A stretch of DNA of 64,000 nt from the NCBI GenBank assembly GCA_014859965.1, contig JACZKQ010000089.1:124001-188000 (forward strand). Reading direction: 5' to 3'. The stretch comes from Phycisphaerae bacterium (lineage in GTDB: Bacteria > Planctomycetota > Phycisphaerae > Sedimentisphaerales > Anaerohalosphaeraceae). A program made the translations under genes and the position numbers. Under the pieces are notes generated by a model. The model did not search any database, was not told the DNA's origin, and saw only the letters and a program-made list of their open reading frames with translations. The stretch's first letter is position 1, and the number at the start of each line of letters is the position of its first letter. Below are positions 27,651-45,515 of the stretch, one piece after another.

Positions 27651-28505
27651 TTAAAGAACCAGTTGCGCGCCTCGGTTATTCTTACGCCGGCGAATAATCC
27701 GCTTATTGCTTACTTTCCGCGGGTTGCGTGTCTTGCCGCCCTTCGCCAGCACACCCGTCGGCGAGCAGGGATGACGTCCGCCGTTGGCGCGGCCTTCGCC
27801 GCCGCCCATCGGGTGCGCCACGGGATTCTGGGCCTTGCCGCGAACGTGCGGCCGCCGCCCCATGTGACGCTTTCGCCCCGCTTTGCCGAGCTTGACATTC
27901 TGATAATCCGAATTGCTCAGCGTCCCGATCGTCGCCCGGCACTCGCTGCGAATCATCCGCATTTCGCCGCTGGGGAGCACCACAGTCGCCCACGACCCTT
28001 CGCGAGCCATCAGACGCGCTGTCCCGCCGGCGCTGCGAACCATCTTGCCGCCCTGCCCCGCCGTCATCTCGATGTTGTGGATCTCGACTCCCACCGGAAT
28101 CGCCGCCAACGGCATCGCATTGCCCGTCTTCGGCTCGACAACGGCTCCGCTCTCTATCATCTCACCGACCTTAATCCCCGCCGGGGAAAGGATATACCGC
28201 TTCTCGCCGTCCACGTAATGCAGGAGCGAAATGAAACAGTTGCGATTCGGATCGTATTCGATTGTCGCCACCTTCGCGGGAATCCCGTCCTTGGTGCGCT
28301 TAAAGTCGATAATCCGATAAATCCGCCGGGCTCCGCCGCCGCGGAATCGAACGGTTGTCTGGCCGGTATGATTCCGCCCGCCGCTTTTCTTAATCCGCTT
28401 GCACAGGGACTTCTCGGGCTTGGTCGTCGTCAGCTCGCGATTGTAATCGATCACCGAAGCATTACGCCGTCCCGCACTCGTCGGTCTGTAGATCCGTATT
28501 GCCAT
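27651..28505 (-). CDS. rplB: 50S ribosomal protein L2
   Basis: The 284-residue protein begins [19 protein letters not shown] and has the [10 protein letters not shown]-like loop ([16 protein letters not shown]) with the histidine long tied to peptidyl-transferase function. L2 joins the subunits and binds domain IV of 23S rRNA. Its end [18 protein letters not shown] is a few residues longer than in E. coli. Confidence 0.97.
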   Translation of the reverse strand: MAIRIYRPTSAGRRNASVIDYNRELTTTKPEKSLCKRIKKSGGRNHTGQTTVRFRGGGARRIYRIIDFKRTKDGIPAKVATIEYDPNRNCFISLLHYVDGEKRYILSPAGIKVGEMIESGAVVEPKTGNAMPLAAIPVGVEIHNIEMTAGQGGKMVRSAGGTARLMAREGSWATVVLPSGEMRMIRSECRATIGTLSNSDYQNVKLGKAGRKRHMGRRPHVRGKAQNPVAHPMGGGEGRANGGRHPCSPTGVLAKGGKTRNPRKVSNKRIIRRRKNNRGAQLVL

Positions 28506-28564
28506 AGTTCAAATCTCTCAAATACTGCCGCCGCCCGAGCCTCCCGGCCCGAAGCGGCATGCGC

Positions 28565-28843
28565 TTAAAACAGGTCGATGTGATAATCCTCGTGCAGCAC
28601 GACAACCGCCTTCTTCCAGTTCGGCGTTCTGCCGACATGCCGACCGCGACGACGCGGTTTGCCCAGGTAGTTCGCCGTGCGAACATCAATCACCTTTACG
28701 TTATACAATCGCTCCACCGCCCCCCTGATCTGGACCTTGTTGGCGTCCCGGTTCACCTCGAAGCTGTACGCATTCCGCGTGCTGGCGAAATGCATCCCCT
28801 GCTCCGTCACCAAAGGCCTGATAATCACGCTATAGTCATCCAC
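28565..28843 (-). CDS. rplW: 50S ribosomal protein L23
   Basis: The 92-residue protein has the L23 fold (VIIRPLVTEQGM, then YSFEVNRDANKVQIRGAVER) and a GKPRRRGRHVGRTPNWKKAVV segment. L23 forms the docking site for trigger factor and SRP at the tunnel exit. It follows rplD by 23 nt. Confidence 0.96.
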   Translation of the reverse strand: MDDYSVIIRPLVTEQGMHFASTRNAYSFEVNRDANKVQIRGAVERLYNVKVIDVRTANYLGKPRRRGRHVGRTPNWKKAVVVLHEDYHIDLF

Positions 28844-28866
28844 GAGGCACCCGCACCTTTAAAACC

Positions 28867-29502
28867 TTATGATTGCTTGTCCGTGCCGCGGTCGATCAGC
28901 GACAGGAACGCTTCTTTCGTAAACAGCACTCTTTGACGATTGCAGATATCGCCCGCATTCAAGTCCCGCACCGTCGTCACCGTAACCTTCGGTATGTTCC
29001 GCGCCGACTTGTACACGTTCTCGTTGATGTCCTGGATCGCCACCAGGCAGCTCCGGTCGATCTTCAGGTTTCCGAGCACCTCGGCCAACACCTTGGTCTG
29101 AGGCTTTTCGAACTGCAGCTCGTCGACCACCACCAGCCGATTGGCCAGGAGTTTCGCCAAAATCGCGGAATCCCGGGCCAGACGACGCTGCTTCTGCGGC
29201 ATACGCTTGCCGAAGTCGCGGGCTACCTTGGCGAACGTCACGCCGCCGCCCACACGCTTGCCCGTTCGCACGTTGCCGACACGCGCGTTGCCTGTGCCCT
29301 TCTGCTTGAACAGTTTCCGCGTCGAACCTGCCACCATGCCGCGGCTCTTGGTCGCCGCCGTGCCCACGCGTTTGTTCGCGTGATACATCACGATCGCCTG
29401 CTTCAACAACGGATAACGCACCGTTGTGCCGAATATGGCTTCGTCGACCTGAAGACTGTCGATCTCGTTGCCTTTTCTGTCATGTACCGCCACGTCAATC
29501 AT
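28867..29502 (-). CDS. rplD: 50S ribosomal protein L4
   Basis: The 211-residue protein keeps the long L4 loop (KQKGTGNARVGNVRTGKRVGGG) that enters the peptide tunnel. In E. coli L4 also represses the S10 operon by binding its leader; a 360-nt leader exists upstream of rpsJ here, but an L4 site cannot be shown by eye. Confidence 0.96.
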   Translation of the reverse strand: MIDVAVHDRKGNEIDSLQVDEAIFGTTVRYPLLKQAIVMYHANKRVGTAATKSRGMVAGSTRKLFKQKGTGNARVGNVRTGKRVGGGVTFAKVARDFGKRMPQKQRRLARDSAILAKLLANRLVVVDELQFEKPQTKVLAEVLGNLKIDRSCLVAIQDINENVYKSARNIPKVTVTTVRDLNAGDICNRQRVLFTKEAFLSLIDRGTDKQS

Positions 29503-29534
29503 TTCACACGTCCAATTCTTCTGTCCTGGGCTAA

Positions 29535-30188
29535 CTATGCACGACTCTTACGGGCGCTGCGAATCTCTACAAAACTCCCCGATGCGCCCGGCACAGCCCC
29601 TTTGACCACCAGCAAATTCTGCGATTCGTCAATGGATACCAGCACATGGTTCTTGGTCGTCACGCGAACGCCGCCCATGCGCCCCGCCATGCGCTTTCCT
29701 TTTTTCAAATTTCCCCCGTGACCGCGGTCACTGGAGTAACTGGCTATCGAGCCGCCGGCCCGGTGCTTCCGCTCCGTACCGTGCGAGCCCGGAAATCCGC
29801 CGAACCCGTGACGCTTCATCACGCCGGCGTACCCCTTGCCTTTGCTTGTCCCGGCCACGTCCACATAGGCTACATCCGCGAACGCCGAAACCGTCACCTC
29901 GTCGCCCGCCGAAACCTCGGCCGGCGTATCGTCGGCCAAACGCCACTCGCGGACAAACTTCTTCGGAACCGTATTGGCCTTGGCAGCATGACCCGCTTCG
30001 GGCTTGCGGCGGCGGGATTCCTTCACGTCATGAAACCCCAACTGAACCGCGTTGTAGCCGTCCGTCTTCTTATTCTTTACCTGCATCACCTTGCACGGAC
30101 CCGCCTGCAACACTGTCACCGTGGTAATCCTGCCCGATGCGTCGTACACCTGCGTCATACCAATCTTTTTTCCAAGCAACATTACCAT
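29535..30188 (-). CDS. rplC: 50S ribosomal protein L3
   Basis: The 217-residue protein opens MLLGKKIGMTQVYD and carries the central KRHGFGGFPGSHGTERKHRA extension that reaches the peptidyl-transferase centre. ATG at 30188 has AGGA 7 nt upstream. It is an early assembly protein of the 50S. Confidence 0.97.
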   Translation of the reverse strand: MVMLLGKKIGMTQVYDASGRITTVTVLQAGPCKVMQVKNKKTDGYNAVQLGFHDVKESRRRKPEAGHAAKANTVPKKFVREWRLADDTPAEVSAGDEVTVSAFADVAYVDVAGTSKGKGYAGVMKRHGFGGFPGSHGTERKHRAGGSIASYSSDRGHGGNLKKGKRMAGRMGGVRVTTKNHVLVSIDESQNLLVVKGAVPGASGSFVEIRSARKSRA

Positions 30189-30243
30189 TGTTCTATCCTT
30201 CAGCCACTCTTAGCCGGTTGCATTACCTTGTTCCGCCGGCGTT

Positions 30244-30558
30244 CTACGCCTTGATCTTTACAAAAACACCCGCCGGAACGACCAGCCTGTTCAGGGCCTC
30301 CACTGTGCGGGCATTCGCTTCATGAATGTCTATCAGGCGCTTGTGCGTACGCATCTCGAACTGCTCGCGCGATTTTTTGTCGATATGCGGACTGCGCAAG
30401 ACGGTGTATCGTTCTATGCGGGTCGGCAGCGGCACCGGACCACTCACCCTGGCGTTCGTACGGCGTGCCTGCTCCACGATCTCCTTGGCGCTCGTATCCA
30501 GCGCCCGGTGATCGTATGCCTCCATACGGATTCGTATTCTTTCGGTATCAGCAGACAT
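30244..30558 (-). CDS. rpsJ: 30S ribosomal protein S10
   Basis: The 104-residue protein has the S10 core ([32 protein letters not shown]) and functions both in the 30S head and, with NusB, in transcription antitermination. It is the first gene of the S10 block and is preceded by a 390-nt gap holding a strong promoter. TTGAGGATTAGGG lies just before the ATG. Confidence 0.97.
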   Translation of the reverse strand: MSADTERIRIRMEAYDHRALDTSAKEIVEQARRTNARVSGPVPLPTRIERYTVLRSPHIDKKSREQFEMRTHKRLIDIHEANARTVEALNRLVVPAGVFVKIKA

Positions 30559-30923
30559 CCCTAATCCTCAATAACTAATCTACAATGTCTCTACATCTGT
30601 ATCAGAAAGTCCGTTACACTATCAGCTTGCAATGCAAAGGCAAGGAAAATATAAAAATTCCGCAATGAGACACCGCGTCCCTTGTCTTTTTGCACTGTCC
30701 GAAGGCAGGAAAGGCCTGATTATCGCCTTCCTTCAAATTGCCCGCGAATCGGAGTGCGCCTCTTCTACACTCGTTTCATCACCACCCCAAACGAGGCACA
30801 TTCTTCCCTCCGGCCATCGCGAGCCTTTTTCTACCGTCCGTGTACCAATCACTTGATGTGAACCAGCCCAACTCGGTACGCACGGCAGTCCTTTCCGTGC
30901 TCGCTTCGGCTGTAAAACAACGG
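30559..30923 (-). other. Long untranslated leader of the S10 block
   Basis: About 360 nt lie between the predicted start site near 30917 and the rpsJ ATG, and no protein-coding frame with a ribosome site was found. Two foldable elements stand out on the minus strand: a GCACGG/CCGTGC stem near its 5' end (30881-30901) and a terminator-like hairpin at 30653-30684. The length is typical of leaders that carry feedback control by a ribosomal protein, but no known motif could be identified. Confidence 0.5.
30653..30684 (-). terminator. Possible attenuator hairpin in the S10 leader
   Basis: On the minus strand CAAGGGAC pairs with GTCTCATTG (one bulged A, one G-T pair), and a run of five T follows five bases later. 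It lies about 95 nt before the rpsJ start. Confidence 0.35.
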
Positions 30924-30952
30924 TATATAACACACACTTCAAATACTGTCAA
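30924..30952 (-). promoter_or_regulatory. Near-consensus promoter for the S10-spc-alpha block
   Basis: On the minus strand a perfect TTGACA (30947-30952) and TATATA (30924-30929) stand exactly 17 nt apart. The -35 box overlaps the fusA stop codon (30949-30951), so the signal is embedded at the very end of that gene. Confidence 0.72.
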
Positions 30953-33030
30953 TAACAACTTACAAGAATTTTTTCACAAATTTGCGCAGGCACCTTTTCG
31001 TAGCACAAAGGCTCCATGGAAAAGGTTCCGCGCCCCGCTGTCGCGCCTCGGATCTCGCCGGAATATCCGAACATTTCGGCTAAAGGCACGCGTGCGTCGA
31101 TCACCCGCATGTTCCCATGGACATGCGAATCGGTAATCGTGCCTCGCCGGCTGATCAGATTGCTCTGAACCGTCCCATAGTTGGCTTCAGGCACCACAAC
31201 CTGCACCTTCATCACCGGCTCAAGCAGAATCGGTCCGGCCTTGCGGGCGGCCTCCTGAGCGGCCAGAATACCGGCCTGTTCAAAGGCCAATTCCGACGAA
31301 TCCACCGTATGAAACGAACCGTCAAGAAGCGTTACCTTGGCGCCCACAAGAGGATACCCTGCGAGGCTGCCGCTTGAGAGTCCCTGCATCACGCCCCGCC
31401 CCACCGGCGGAATATATTCTTTTGGAACGGAGCCGCCGATAATGGCGTTCTCAAATACGTTTTCCGCTTGAAATTGTCCTTCGCTGTCCAGCTGCGGTTC
31501 GATCCGAATCACAACGTGACCATATTGACCTCGTCCGCCCGTCTGACGCACAAACTTGCCTTCGGCCTCCACAATTTCCGTAATGGCCTCTTTGTAAGCA
31601 ACCCGCGGCTTGCCCACGCGTACGTCGATGCCCATGTCACGGGTCAATTTGTGCTGAAGAATCTCCAGGTGCAGTTCCCCCATGCCCCCGATAAGCAACT
31701 GACCCGTCTCCTCATCATATCTGGTCTCAAATGTCGGATCTTCGCGACGAAGCACCGTCAGCGCATCGGCCAACTTCATCCGTTCGCTCGCGGATCGCGG
31801 CTCAATGGACATATGGATAACCGTCTGCGGGAAACTCATACTCGGCAAAACAAGCGGATGCTTCGTGTCGCATATAGTGTCGCCCGTCAGGGTGTCTCTG
31901 AGCCCCACCACCGCAACGATGTCGCCGGCCGAAGTTGAATTCAGGATGTTGCGGTTGTTGGCGTGCATTTCAAATATACGCGTCACGTTCTCCTTCCGCG
32001 AACGCGTGCTGTTCAATACCCGGCTGCCCGACTTGAGCGTACCCTGGTAGATCCTGAGAAAATAGAGGTCACCATGCTTGTCGCTGATAATCTTGAATGC
32101 GATGGCCGCAAGCGGCTTATTGGGATCGCACGTGACCGGTATTTCCTCTTCGCTGTCCGGCTTGTGCGCCATAATGACGGGCCGGTCAAGCGGCGAAGGC
32201 AGAAGCGCCGTTATCCCATCCATCAAACGCTGCACTCCAATGTACCGCAGTGCCGACCCAACGAATACCGGATTCACCTTTCCGGCCAAGGTCCCCTTGC
32301 GAAGTGCCGCCATAATGGCCGCCGGCTCTACCGGCTCATCGTGCACGTAAGCGTCCATCAGAGCTTCATCGAATTCGGCGGCCGCCTCAATGGTAGCGTG
32401 GCGGTACCTCTCGGCAAGCTTCAAATATTCCTCGGGGATCGCCTCCTCTCGGAACTTCGCCCCCAGGACGTCCGGCTCGTAGAAGACCGCCTTCATCGTT
32501 ATCAGATCAATCAGGCCTTCAAAATTGGACTCGGCCCCCATCGGCATCTGTATGCAGACCGGATTGGCAAGCAGCCTGTCTCGGATGCTCGTCAACGTCA
32601 TCTCGAAATCCGCCCCCACCTTGTCCATCTTGTTCAGGAAGAACATGCATGGCAACCCGTATTTGCGGCCCTGCCGCCACACGGTCTCGCTCTGTGCCTG
32701 CACCCCTTCGCTGGCATCGAAAACAGCCACCGCACCATCCAGAACGCGCAAGGAACGCTCGACCTCCGCCGTAAAATCCACGTGCCCCGGCGTGTCGATT
32801 AAGTTAATAACATATCCCTTCCATGGGCATTTGGTCGAAGCCGAGGTGATTGTAATCCCCCGCTGCTGCTCCTCCTCCATGAAATCCATGACGGCCGTGC
32901 CCTGGTGCACTTCGCCCATCTTATAAATCTTGCCCGAGTAATACAGGATCCGCTCGGAAACCGTCGTCTTGCCCGCATCAATGTGCGCCATGATCCCGAT
33001 ATTTCGAAGTTGTTCTAAATTCCGTGACAT
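30949..33030 (-). CDS. fusA: Elongation factor G
   Basis: The 693-residue GTPase drives ribosome translocation. The P-loop AHIDAGKTT (residues 15-23), DTPGHVDF and NKMD motifs are intact, and domains II to V follow with the SGMGELHLEI-like segment (GGMGELHLEI) of domain III. Unlike in E. coli, a strong terminator separates it from rpsG upstream. A weak promoter can be proposed after that terminator (TTGGTA, 16 nt, TATGAC at 33079-33106). The ribosome site is poor (GAGAA). Confidence 0.98.
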   Translation of the reverse strand: MSRNLEQLRNIGIMAHIDAGKTTVSERILYYSGKIYKMGEVHQGTAVMDFMEEEQQRGITITSASTKCPWKGYVINLIDTPGHVDFTAEVERSLRVLDGAVAVFDASEGVQAQSETVWRQGRKYGLPCMFFLNKMDKVGADFEMTLTSIRDRLLANPVCIQMPMGAESNFEGLIDLITMKAVFYEPDVLGAKFREEAIPEEYLKLAERYRHATIEAAAEFDEALMDAYVHDEPVEPAAIMAALRKGTLAGKVNPVFVGSALRYIGVQRLMDGITALLPSPLDRPVIMAHKPDSEEEIPVTCDPNKPLAAIAFKIISDKHGDLYFLRIYQGTLKSGSRVLNSTRSRKENVTRIFEMHANNRNILNSTSAGDIVAVVGLRDTLTGDTICDTKHPLVLPSMSFPQTVIHMSIEPRSASERMKLADALTVLRREDPTFETRYDEETGQLLIGGMGELHLEILQHKLTRDMGIDVRVGKPRVAYKEAITEIVEAEGKFVRQTGGRGQYGHVVIRIEPQLDSEGQFQAENVFENAIIGGSVPKEYIPPVGRGVMQGLSSGSLAGYPLVGAKVTLLDGSFHTVDSSELAFEQAGILAAQEAARKAGPILLEPVMKVQVVVPEANYGTVQSNLISRRGTITDSHVHGNMRVIDARVPLAEMFGYSGEIRGATAGRGTFSMEPLCYEKVPAQICEKILVSCY

Positions 33031-33108
33031 ATCTTTTATTCTCGGCCGTACCGCTCGAATACCTTATCTGTGAAATAACGTCATAAACCGCTAAAGTCCG
33101 ATACCAAT

Positions 33109-33147
33109 AAAAAACTGCCACGGTCATGGACTTGTTAACCGTGGCAG
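33109..33147 (-). terminator. Rho-independent terminator between rpsG and fusA
   Basis: On the minus strand CTGCCACGGT and ACCGTGGCAG form a perfect 10-bp stem, with TTTTTT directly after. It begins 16 nt past the rpsG stop codon. Confidence 0.9.
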
Positions 33148-33163
33148 AATATCTCTAAAAAAA

Positions 33164-33637
33164 CTACCATGCAAAATGGGCGAAGGCTTTATTCGCCTCG
33201 GCCATGCGGTGCACGTTTTCACGTGTCGTCATCGCCGCACCGTCCTTCTTATAGGCGTCCATCAGCTCGGCGGCCAGCCGAAGGCTCATGGGTTTGCCCT
33301 TTTTTGCCCGCGCCGCCGCCAGAATCCAACGGAAGGCAAGCGACTGCTGGCGCTTGGGACCCACCTGCATGGGAACCTGATAGCTGGCCCCGCCCACGCG
33401 CTTGCTGCGAACTTCTAACATCGGCTTGACATTGCCCACCGCGGTCTCGAACACCTCCAGCGGAGAAACATCCTTAACGCGCTTGCCGATGACGTCCATG
33501 GCGTCATAAAACACCCTGCAGGCCACGCTTTTCTTGCCGTCCCACATCATGCAGTTGACAAATTTCGCCACCAGTCTGCTGTTGTACTTCGCATCCGGCT
33601 TTAACTGCCAGCTCGATGCCGTAAACTTTTTAGCCAT
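33164..33637 (-). CDS. rpsG: 30S ribosomal protein S7
   Basis: The 157-residue helical protein includes the S7 segments [20 protein letters not shown] and [15 protein letters not shown] and ends [11 protein letters not shown]7 starts assembly of the 30S head and touches E-site tRNA. It follows rpsL by 53 nt and is the last gene before a strong terminator. Confidence 0.97.
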   Translation of the reverse strand: MAKKFTASSWQLKPDAKYNSRLVAKFVNCMMWDGKKSVACRVFYDAMDVIGKRVKDVSPLEVFETAVGNVKPMLEVRSKRVGGASYQVPMQVGPKRQQSLAFRWILAAARAKKGKPMSLRLAAELMDAYKKDGAAMTTRENVHRMAEANKAFAHFAW

Positions 33638-33690
33638 TCATGCACCTGTCCATTACGTGATTCTGCCTTCGTGTTAACACCGTATCCGTC

Positions 33691-34056
33691 TTAAGCCTTC
33701 TTGGCCCCGTATTTGCTTCGGCCCTGCTTACGGCCGCTTACGCCCGCCGTGTCCAAAACGCCGCGGACGATATGATACCGCACGCCCGGTAAATCGCGTA
33801 CTCTCCCGCCGCGGATCATCACCGTGCTGTGCTCCTGAAGATTATGGTCGATACCGGGGATATACGCCGTCACTTCCTTACCGTTGGTCAGGCGCACACG
33901 GGCGATCTTCCGCAAAGCCGAGTTCGGCTTTTTCGGCGTCTGCGTACGTACAATCAGGCAGACGCCGCGCTTCTGCGGGCAACCTGTAATATCCGAAACG
34001 CGTTTCTTGCCTTTTCGGCTTCGTCCTTTTCGCACCAATTGATTAATAGTCGGCAT
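33691..34056 (-). CDS. rpsL: 30S ribosomal protein S12
   Basis: From ATG at 34056 the 121-residue protein begins [12 protein letters not shown], the universal S12 start, and has KKPNSALRK and VRGVLD, which hold the two lysine positions linked to streptomycin response. S12 monitors decoding. It lies 118 nt after rpoC, so rpoBC and rpsLG may share a transcript. Confidence 0.97.
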   Translation of the reverse strand: MPTINQLVRKGRSRKGKKRVSDITGCPQKRGVCLIVRTQTPKKPNSALRKIARVRLTNGKEVTAYIPGIDHNLQEHSTVMIRGGRVRDLPGVRYHIVRGVLDTAGVSGRKQGRSKYGAKKA

Positions 34057-34174
34057 AGTTTCTCCAAACCAACACTTCAAAACGATCTTCTGTATATCTC
34101 ATTCAATTTGTAACACGTTTCGCATACGCGTCGGAGCCAGGCTCGTTCACCCGCGGCGTCTATTTCTACGGCGG

Positions 34175-38521
<4,347 letters not shown>

Positions 38522-38584
38522 TTTTTGACCAACTCCGACTAACCGTCAAAAATCCAGCCGTCTTGTCGTCCGCCGCTTGCGGAA

Positions 38585-42340
<3,756 letters not shown>

Positions 42341-42407
42341 GCGCTCACTCTCCATTCAGACAACAAATCCAATTCCCAAATACTCAGAACGCGCCCCCCC
42401 TCCGGCA

Positions 42408-42809
42408 TCAGGCAAGTTCCACTGTCGCGCCGGCCGCCTCGAGCTTGCTCTTGGCATCCTCGGCCTCTTCTTTGCTCACGCCTTCCTTGACCGGCTTCGG
42501 CACACTGTCCACCAGGTCCTTGGCTTCTTTGAGCCCCAGGGCCGTCAACGCACGGACTTCCTTGATCACTTGTATTTTCTTGTCGCCGAAACTCTTCAGG
42601 ATAACGTCGAAGGTCGTCTTCTCTTCAACTGCGGCTTCGCCACCTGCGGCCGCCGGAGCCATCATGATCGCGCCGCCGCCGGCCGGCTCTATCCCGTGAA
42701 CTTCCTTCAGATAGTCCCCGAGTTCCTTCGCCTGCAACAACGTAAGGGCTACGATCTTGTCGCCCAGTTCCTTGGTTACCGCACTGAATTCTCTTGCTTC
42801 GTCAGACAT
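42408..42809 (-). CDS. rplL: 50S ribosomal protein L7/L12
   Basis: From ATG at 42809 the 133-residue acidic protein has an N-terminal dimer domain, an Ala/Gly-rich hinge ([14 protein letters not shown]) and the factor-binding C-terminal domain ([42 protein letters not shown]). It forms the stalk that recruits translation factors. The 137-nt gap to rplJ holds only a small CCCCGAAAGGGG hairpin. Confidence 0.97.
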   Translation of the reverse strand: MSDEAREFSAVTKELGDKIVALTLLQAKELGDYLKEVHGIEPAGGGAIMMAPAAAGGEAAVEEKTTFDVILKSFGDKKIQVIKEVRALTALGLKEAKDLVDSVPKPVKEGVSKEEAEDAKSKLEAAGATVELA

Positions 42810-42946
42810 TTCTATACTCCTGCTTTCTGTGCTCGCGGCTGACAAGACTACGCCGTCTCCTTTAACCCCTTTCGGGGACAACCACGGGCAGCAAACACCT
42901 TTATAATCAATAACACACCGACAGGTTCATTTTGCTTCTAACAAAC

Positions 42947-43477
42947 CTATGCCGCACTCTTTTCCAGCTTCTCGATCAGTCCCGCGATGCAGCCGGCGAT
43001 AATGCCGCCCGGGGCCGATATGCTTGCGGCCAACCGCCGTCCGGGGGATGCCGCCAACATTACGACCTCTCCCTGCAGTTCAACCCTGTTCGGCATCTTC
43101 GCCAGGGCCACGGCGCCGGCCTGGTTAAGCGCCTGGCCGTCCACGAACGCGCCCTTGATGGACAACGTTTTAATCTTCTTTGCCCACTCCGTTATCTCCT
43201 TGGCGACGTCCACCACGCTGTCGCCCCCGTAGACCACTGTGCACGGGCCCGTTTGAAAAAGCTGGGCCGCCTTGGCTTGTCCCAGGTTCTCCATCGCCCG
43301 CGCCATAAGGGCGTTCCGAACCACCGTCAGCCGTATCCCTTTTTCCTTCAGGGCCCCCCGCAGGGCGTTGTTCTCATTGCCGCCGATACCCATGGTGTCG
43401 ACCACCACGAAACTGGTTACGTTTGCAAGCTTGCTTTCGAGTTCCTTGCTCAGCAGTCCCTTGACATATGTACTCAT
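42947..43477 (-). CDS. rplJ: 50S ribosomal protein L10
   Basis: The 176-residue protein anchors L7/L12 dimers to 23S rRNA. It shows the L10 pattern LTVVRNALMARAM and a long C-terminal helix for L7/L12 binding (GGIIAGCIAGLIEKLEKSAA). It lies between rplA and rplL in the usual order. Confidence 0.96.
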   Translation of the reverse strand: MSTYVKGLLSKELESKLANVTSFVVVDTMGIGGNENNALRGALKEKGIRLTVVRNALMARAMENLGQAKAAQLFQTGPCTVVYGGDSVVDVAKEITEWAKKIKTLSIKGAFVDGQALNQAGAVALAKMPNRVELQGEVVMLAASPGRRLAASISAPGGIIAGCIAGLIEKLEKSAA

Positions 43478-43561
43478 GACCTGACCTCTCGATTAAGTTG
43501 CTGCCGCCGAAGCGATTTGCGTGCTCTCATAATTTGAATGCCTCGTATGTGCAAAACGCGT

Positions 43562-44242
43562 CTACGCGTATTCCACCACGACACCCGGACTCATCGTCGC
43601 ACTGATGCATACCTTCTTGATGTACGTCCCTTTGGCCGTGCTCGGCTTCATCCGCTTGATGTGCGTTAAGAACGCATCGATGTTCTCGGCAAGCTTTGTT
43701 GCGTCAAAGCTCACCTTGCCGACCACCGCATGCACATTGCCGCCCGCGTCGTTGCGGAATTCCACCTTGCCCGCTGCAAACTCGCCGACCGCCTCCACCA
43801 CGTTCGGCGTCACCGTGCCGTTCTTGGGCGACGGCATCTTGCCCTGGGGTCCCAGGACCCGGCCTAACTTGCCCACCTTGCCCATCACTTTGGGCGATGC
43901 GATCGCAACGTCGAAATCCGACCATCCGTCCTGAACCTTCTGGACCAGGTCGTCAATGCCGGCCTCGATGGCACCCGCCTCTTTCGCCGCCGCAGCCTCG
44001 GACTCGTCGCAGAATGCGATGACCCGGCGGGCCTTTCCTATGCCGTGCGGCAAACTGATCGCCCCGCGAATCATCTGGTCAGCCTGCTTCGGATCGATCC
44101 CGAGGTGCATCACGCATTCAACCGACTGATCGAACTTCGTCGATGCGAACGTCTTGACCTTCTTCACCGCCTCCGGCAAAGGCAACGGCGTTTTGTCTGC
44201 CTTTTTCGATTCCCCTTTGTACCGCTTGCTTCTTACTGCCAT
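43562..44242 (-). CDS. rplA: 50S ribosomal protein L1
   Basis: The 226-residue protein forms the mobile L1 stalk at the E site. MGKVGKLGRVLGPQGKMPSPK is the family's RNA-binding signature. ATG at 44242 is preferred, with GGAG 6 nt upstream. The 166-nt gap before it is GC-rich, with no clear promoter or terminator. Confidence 0.97.
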   Translation of the reverse strand: MAVRSKRYKGESKKADKTPLPLPEAVKKVKTFASTKFDQSVECVMHLGIDPKQADQMIRGAISLPHGIGKARRVIAFCDESEAAAAKEAGAIEAGIDDLVQKVQDGWSDFDVAIASPKVMGKVGKLGRVLGPQGKMPSPKNGTVTPNVVEAVGEFAAGKVEFRNDAGGNVHAVVGKVSFDATKLAENIDAFLTHIKRMKPSTAKGTYIKKVCISATMSPGVVVEYA

Positions 44243-44408
44243 AACCGTCTCCGCGAATAAAACCGTTTTCGCTCCCACTACATGCCGTGGTCAGCAACTC
44301 TGTTCTTCATATAAACGTCGTCTGCCCCACAACGCGCCGCCTGTACGCACAGACGCCGCCCTCGACGCCAACCGGCGCGAAGGGCCGAGGCGCCGCGTAC
44401 ATCCGCCG

Positions 44409-44837
44409 CTAATCTTCTACGACCTCGATTCCCATGCTTCGGGCCGTTCCCTCGATGATCCGATCCGCGTGATCAAAGTCGAACGCATTCAAGTCGTTGA
44501 ATTTTGTTTCGGAAATCTTGCGTATCTGCGCACGCGTCACGGTGCCCACTTTGTCCTTGTTCGGGACGCCGCTGCCCTTGGCAAGGCCCGCTTCCTGCTT
44601 CAGCAACACAGCCGCAGGCGGACTCTTGACAATAAACTCGAAGCTCTTGTCCGCATACACCGTGATCTCCACGGGCACCGTCATACCGTTCATCTCGCGG
44701 GTCCGCTCATTGAACTGCGAAACGAACTGACCGATATTAACGCCGTGCTGACCCAGTGCCGGGCCGATAGGCGGCGCAGGCGTCGCTTTGCCGCCCGACG
44801 CTTGCAGTTTGATTTTACCTACTATTTCTTTGGCCAT
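44409..44837 (-). CDS. rplK: 50S ribosomal protein L11
   Basis: The 142-residue protein begins [23 protein letters not shown] and keeps [14 protein letters not shown]. It lies at the base of the factor-binding stalk and senses stalled tRNA for the stringent response. It follows nusG by 85 nt. Confidence 0.97.
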   Translation of the reverse strand: MAKEIVGKIKLQASGGKATPAPPIGPALGQHGVNIGQFVSQFNERTREMNGMTVPVEITVYADKSFEFIVKSPPAAVLLKQEAGLAKGSGVPNKDKVGTVTRAQIRKISETKFNDLNAFDFDHADRIIEGTARSMGIEVVED

Positions 44838-44922
44838 CTGTCATCCTCATTTACCAGGAAAACCGCCTCACAAGAAGCGATGCAATCGCACATGCCTTGA
44901 CCGGCCGAACGCGGCCGCCGTG

Positions 44923-45468
44923 TTATACCTTCTCGATTTGCCAGTATTCGATATCCAACGGCGTGCTCCGACCGAAAATCGTCACGATTACACGCACCAC
45001 CCCGCGCTCCGCATCGATCGAATCCACCGTACCTTCGAAGTTCTCGAAAGCGCCGTCGCGAATCTTCACCACGTCGCCTTGTTCGAACTCGACCTTGATA
45101 TTCGGCGTATCCTCAGGCTTCTCCACTTCCTTCAACATCTTCGCCACGTCCGTGTCTCGCATCGGCGTCGGAATGCCCTCGGTGCCGATGAAATCGCCCA
45201 CGCCCATCGTTTCCTTAATGATGAACCATGCATCATCCGGTATCCGGCCGTCCTCCTTCGGCTCCATCTCCATGAACACGTACCCCGGATACAGCTTGCG
45301 CTTCACCACACGCTGCTTGCCCGCGCGAATGCGCTTGATCTGCTCGACCGGAACAATGATCCGACCGACACTCTGCACGCCCTCCACTTCCATTTTGCGC
45401 GCCAGCTTCTCTCGGACCTGTTCCTCCTTGTTGGAGGCTACTCGCAATACGTACCACTGCATCGCCAT
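44923..45468 (-). CDS. nusG: Transcription elongation factor NusG
   Basis: The 181-residue protein has the NGN domain (QWYVLRVASNKEEQVREKL, KLYPGYVFMEME) and a C-terminal KOW domain (FEQGDVVKIRDGAFENFEG). It couples RNA polymerase to the ribosome and to Rho. ATG at 45468 has GGAA 9 nt upstream; a TTG further upstream is unlikely. Confidence 0.97.
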   Translation of the reverse strand: MAMQWYVLRVASNKEEQVREKLARKMEVEGVQSVGRIIVPVEQIKRIRAGKQRVVKRKLYPGYVFMEMEPKEDGRIPDDAWFIIKETMGVGDFIGTEGIPTPMRDTDVAKMLKEVEKPEDTPNIKVEFEQGDVVKIRDGAFENFEGTVDSIDAERGVVRVIVTIFGRSTPLDIEYWQIEKV

Positions 45469-45515
45469 CGTCTCAACTTCCGGCAAACAACCGCTTCGAT
45501 CTTAATATACGCTTA

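Noticed and set aside
30733-30942. 69-residue open frame in the S10 leader
   Set aside because: It begins upstream of the predicted start site, has no ribosome site and matches no known family.
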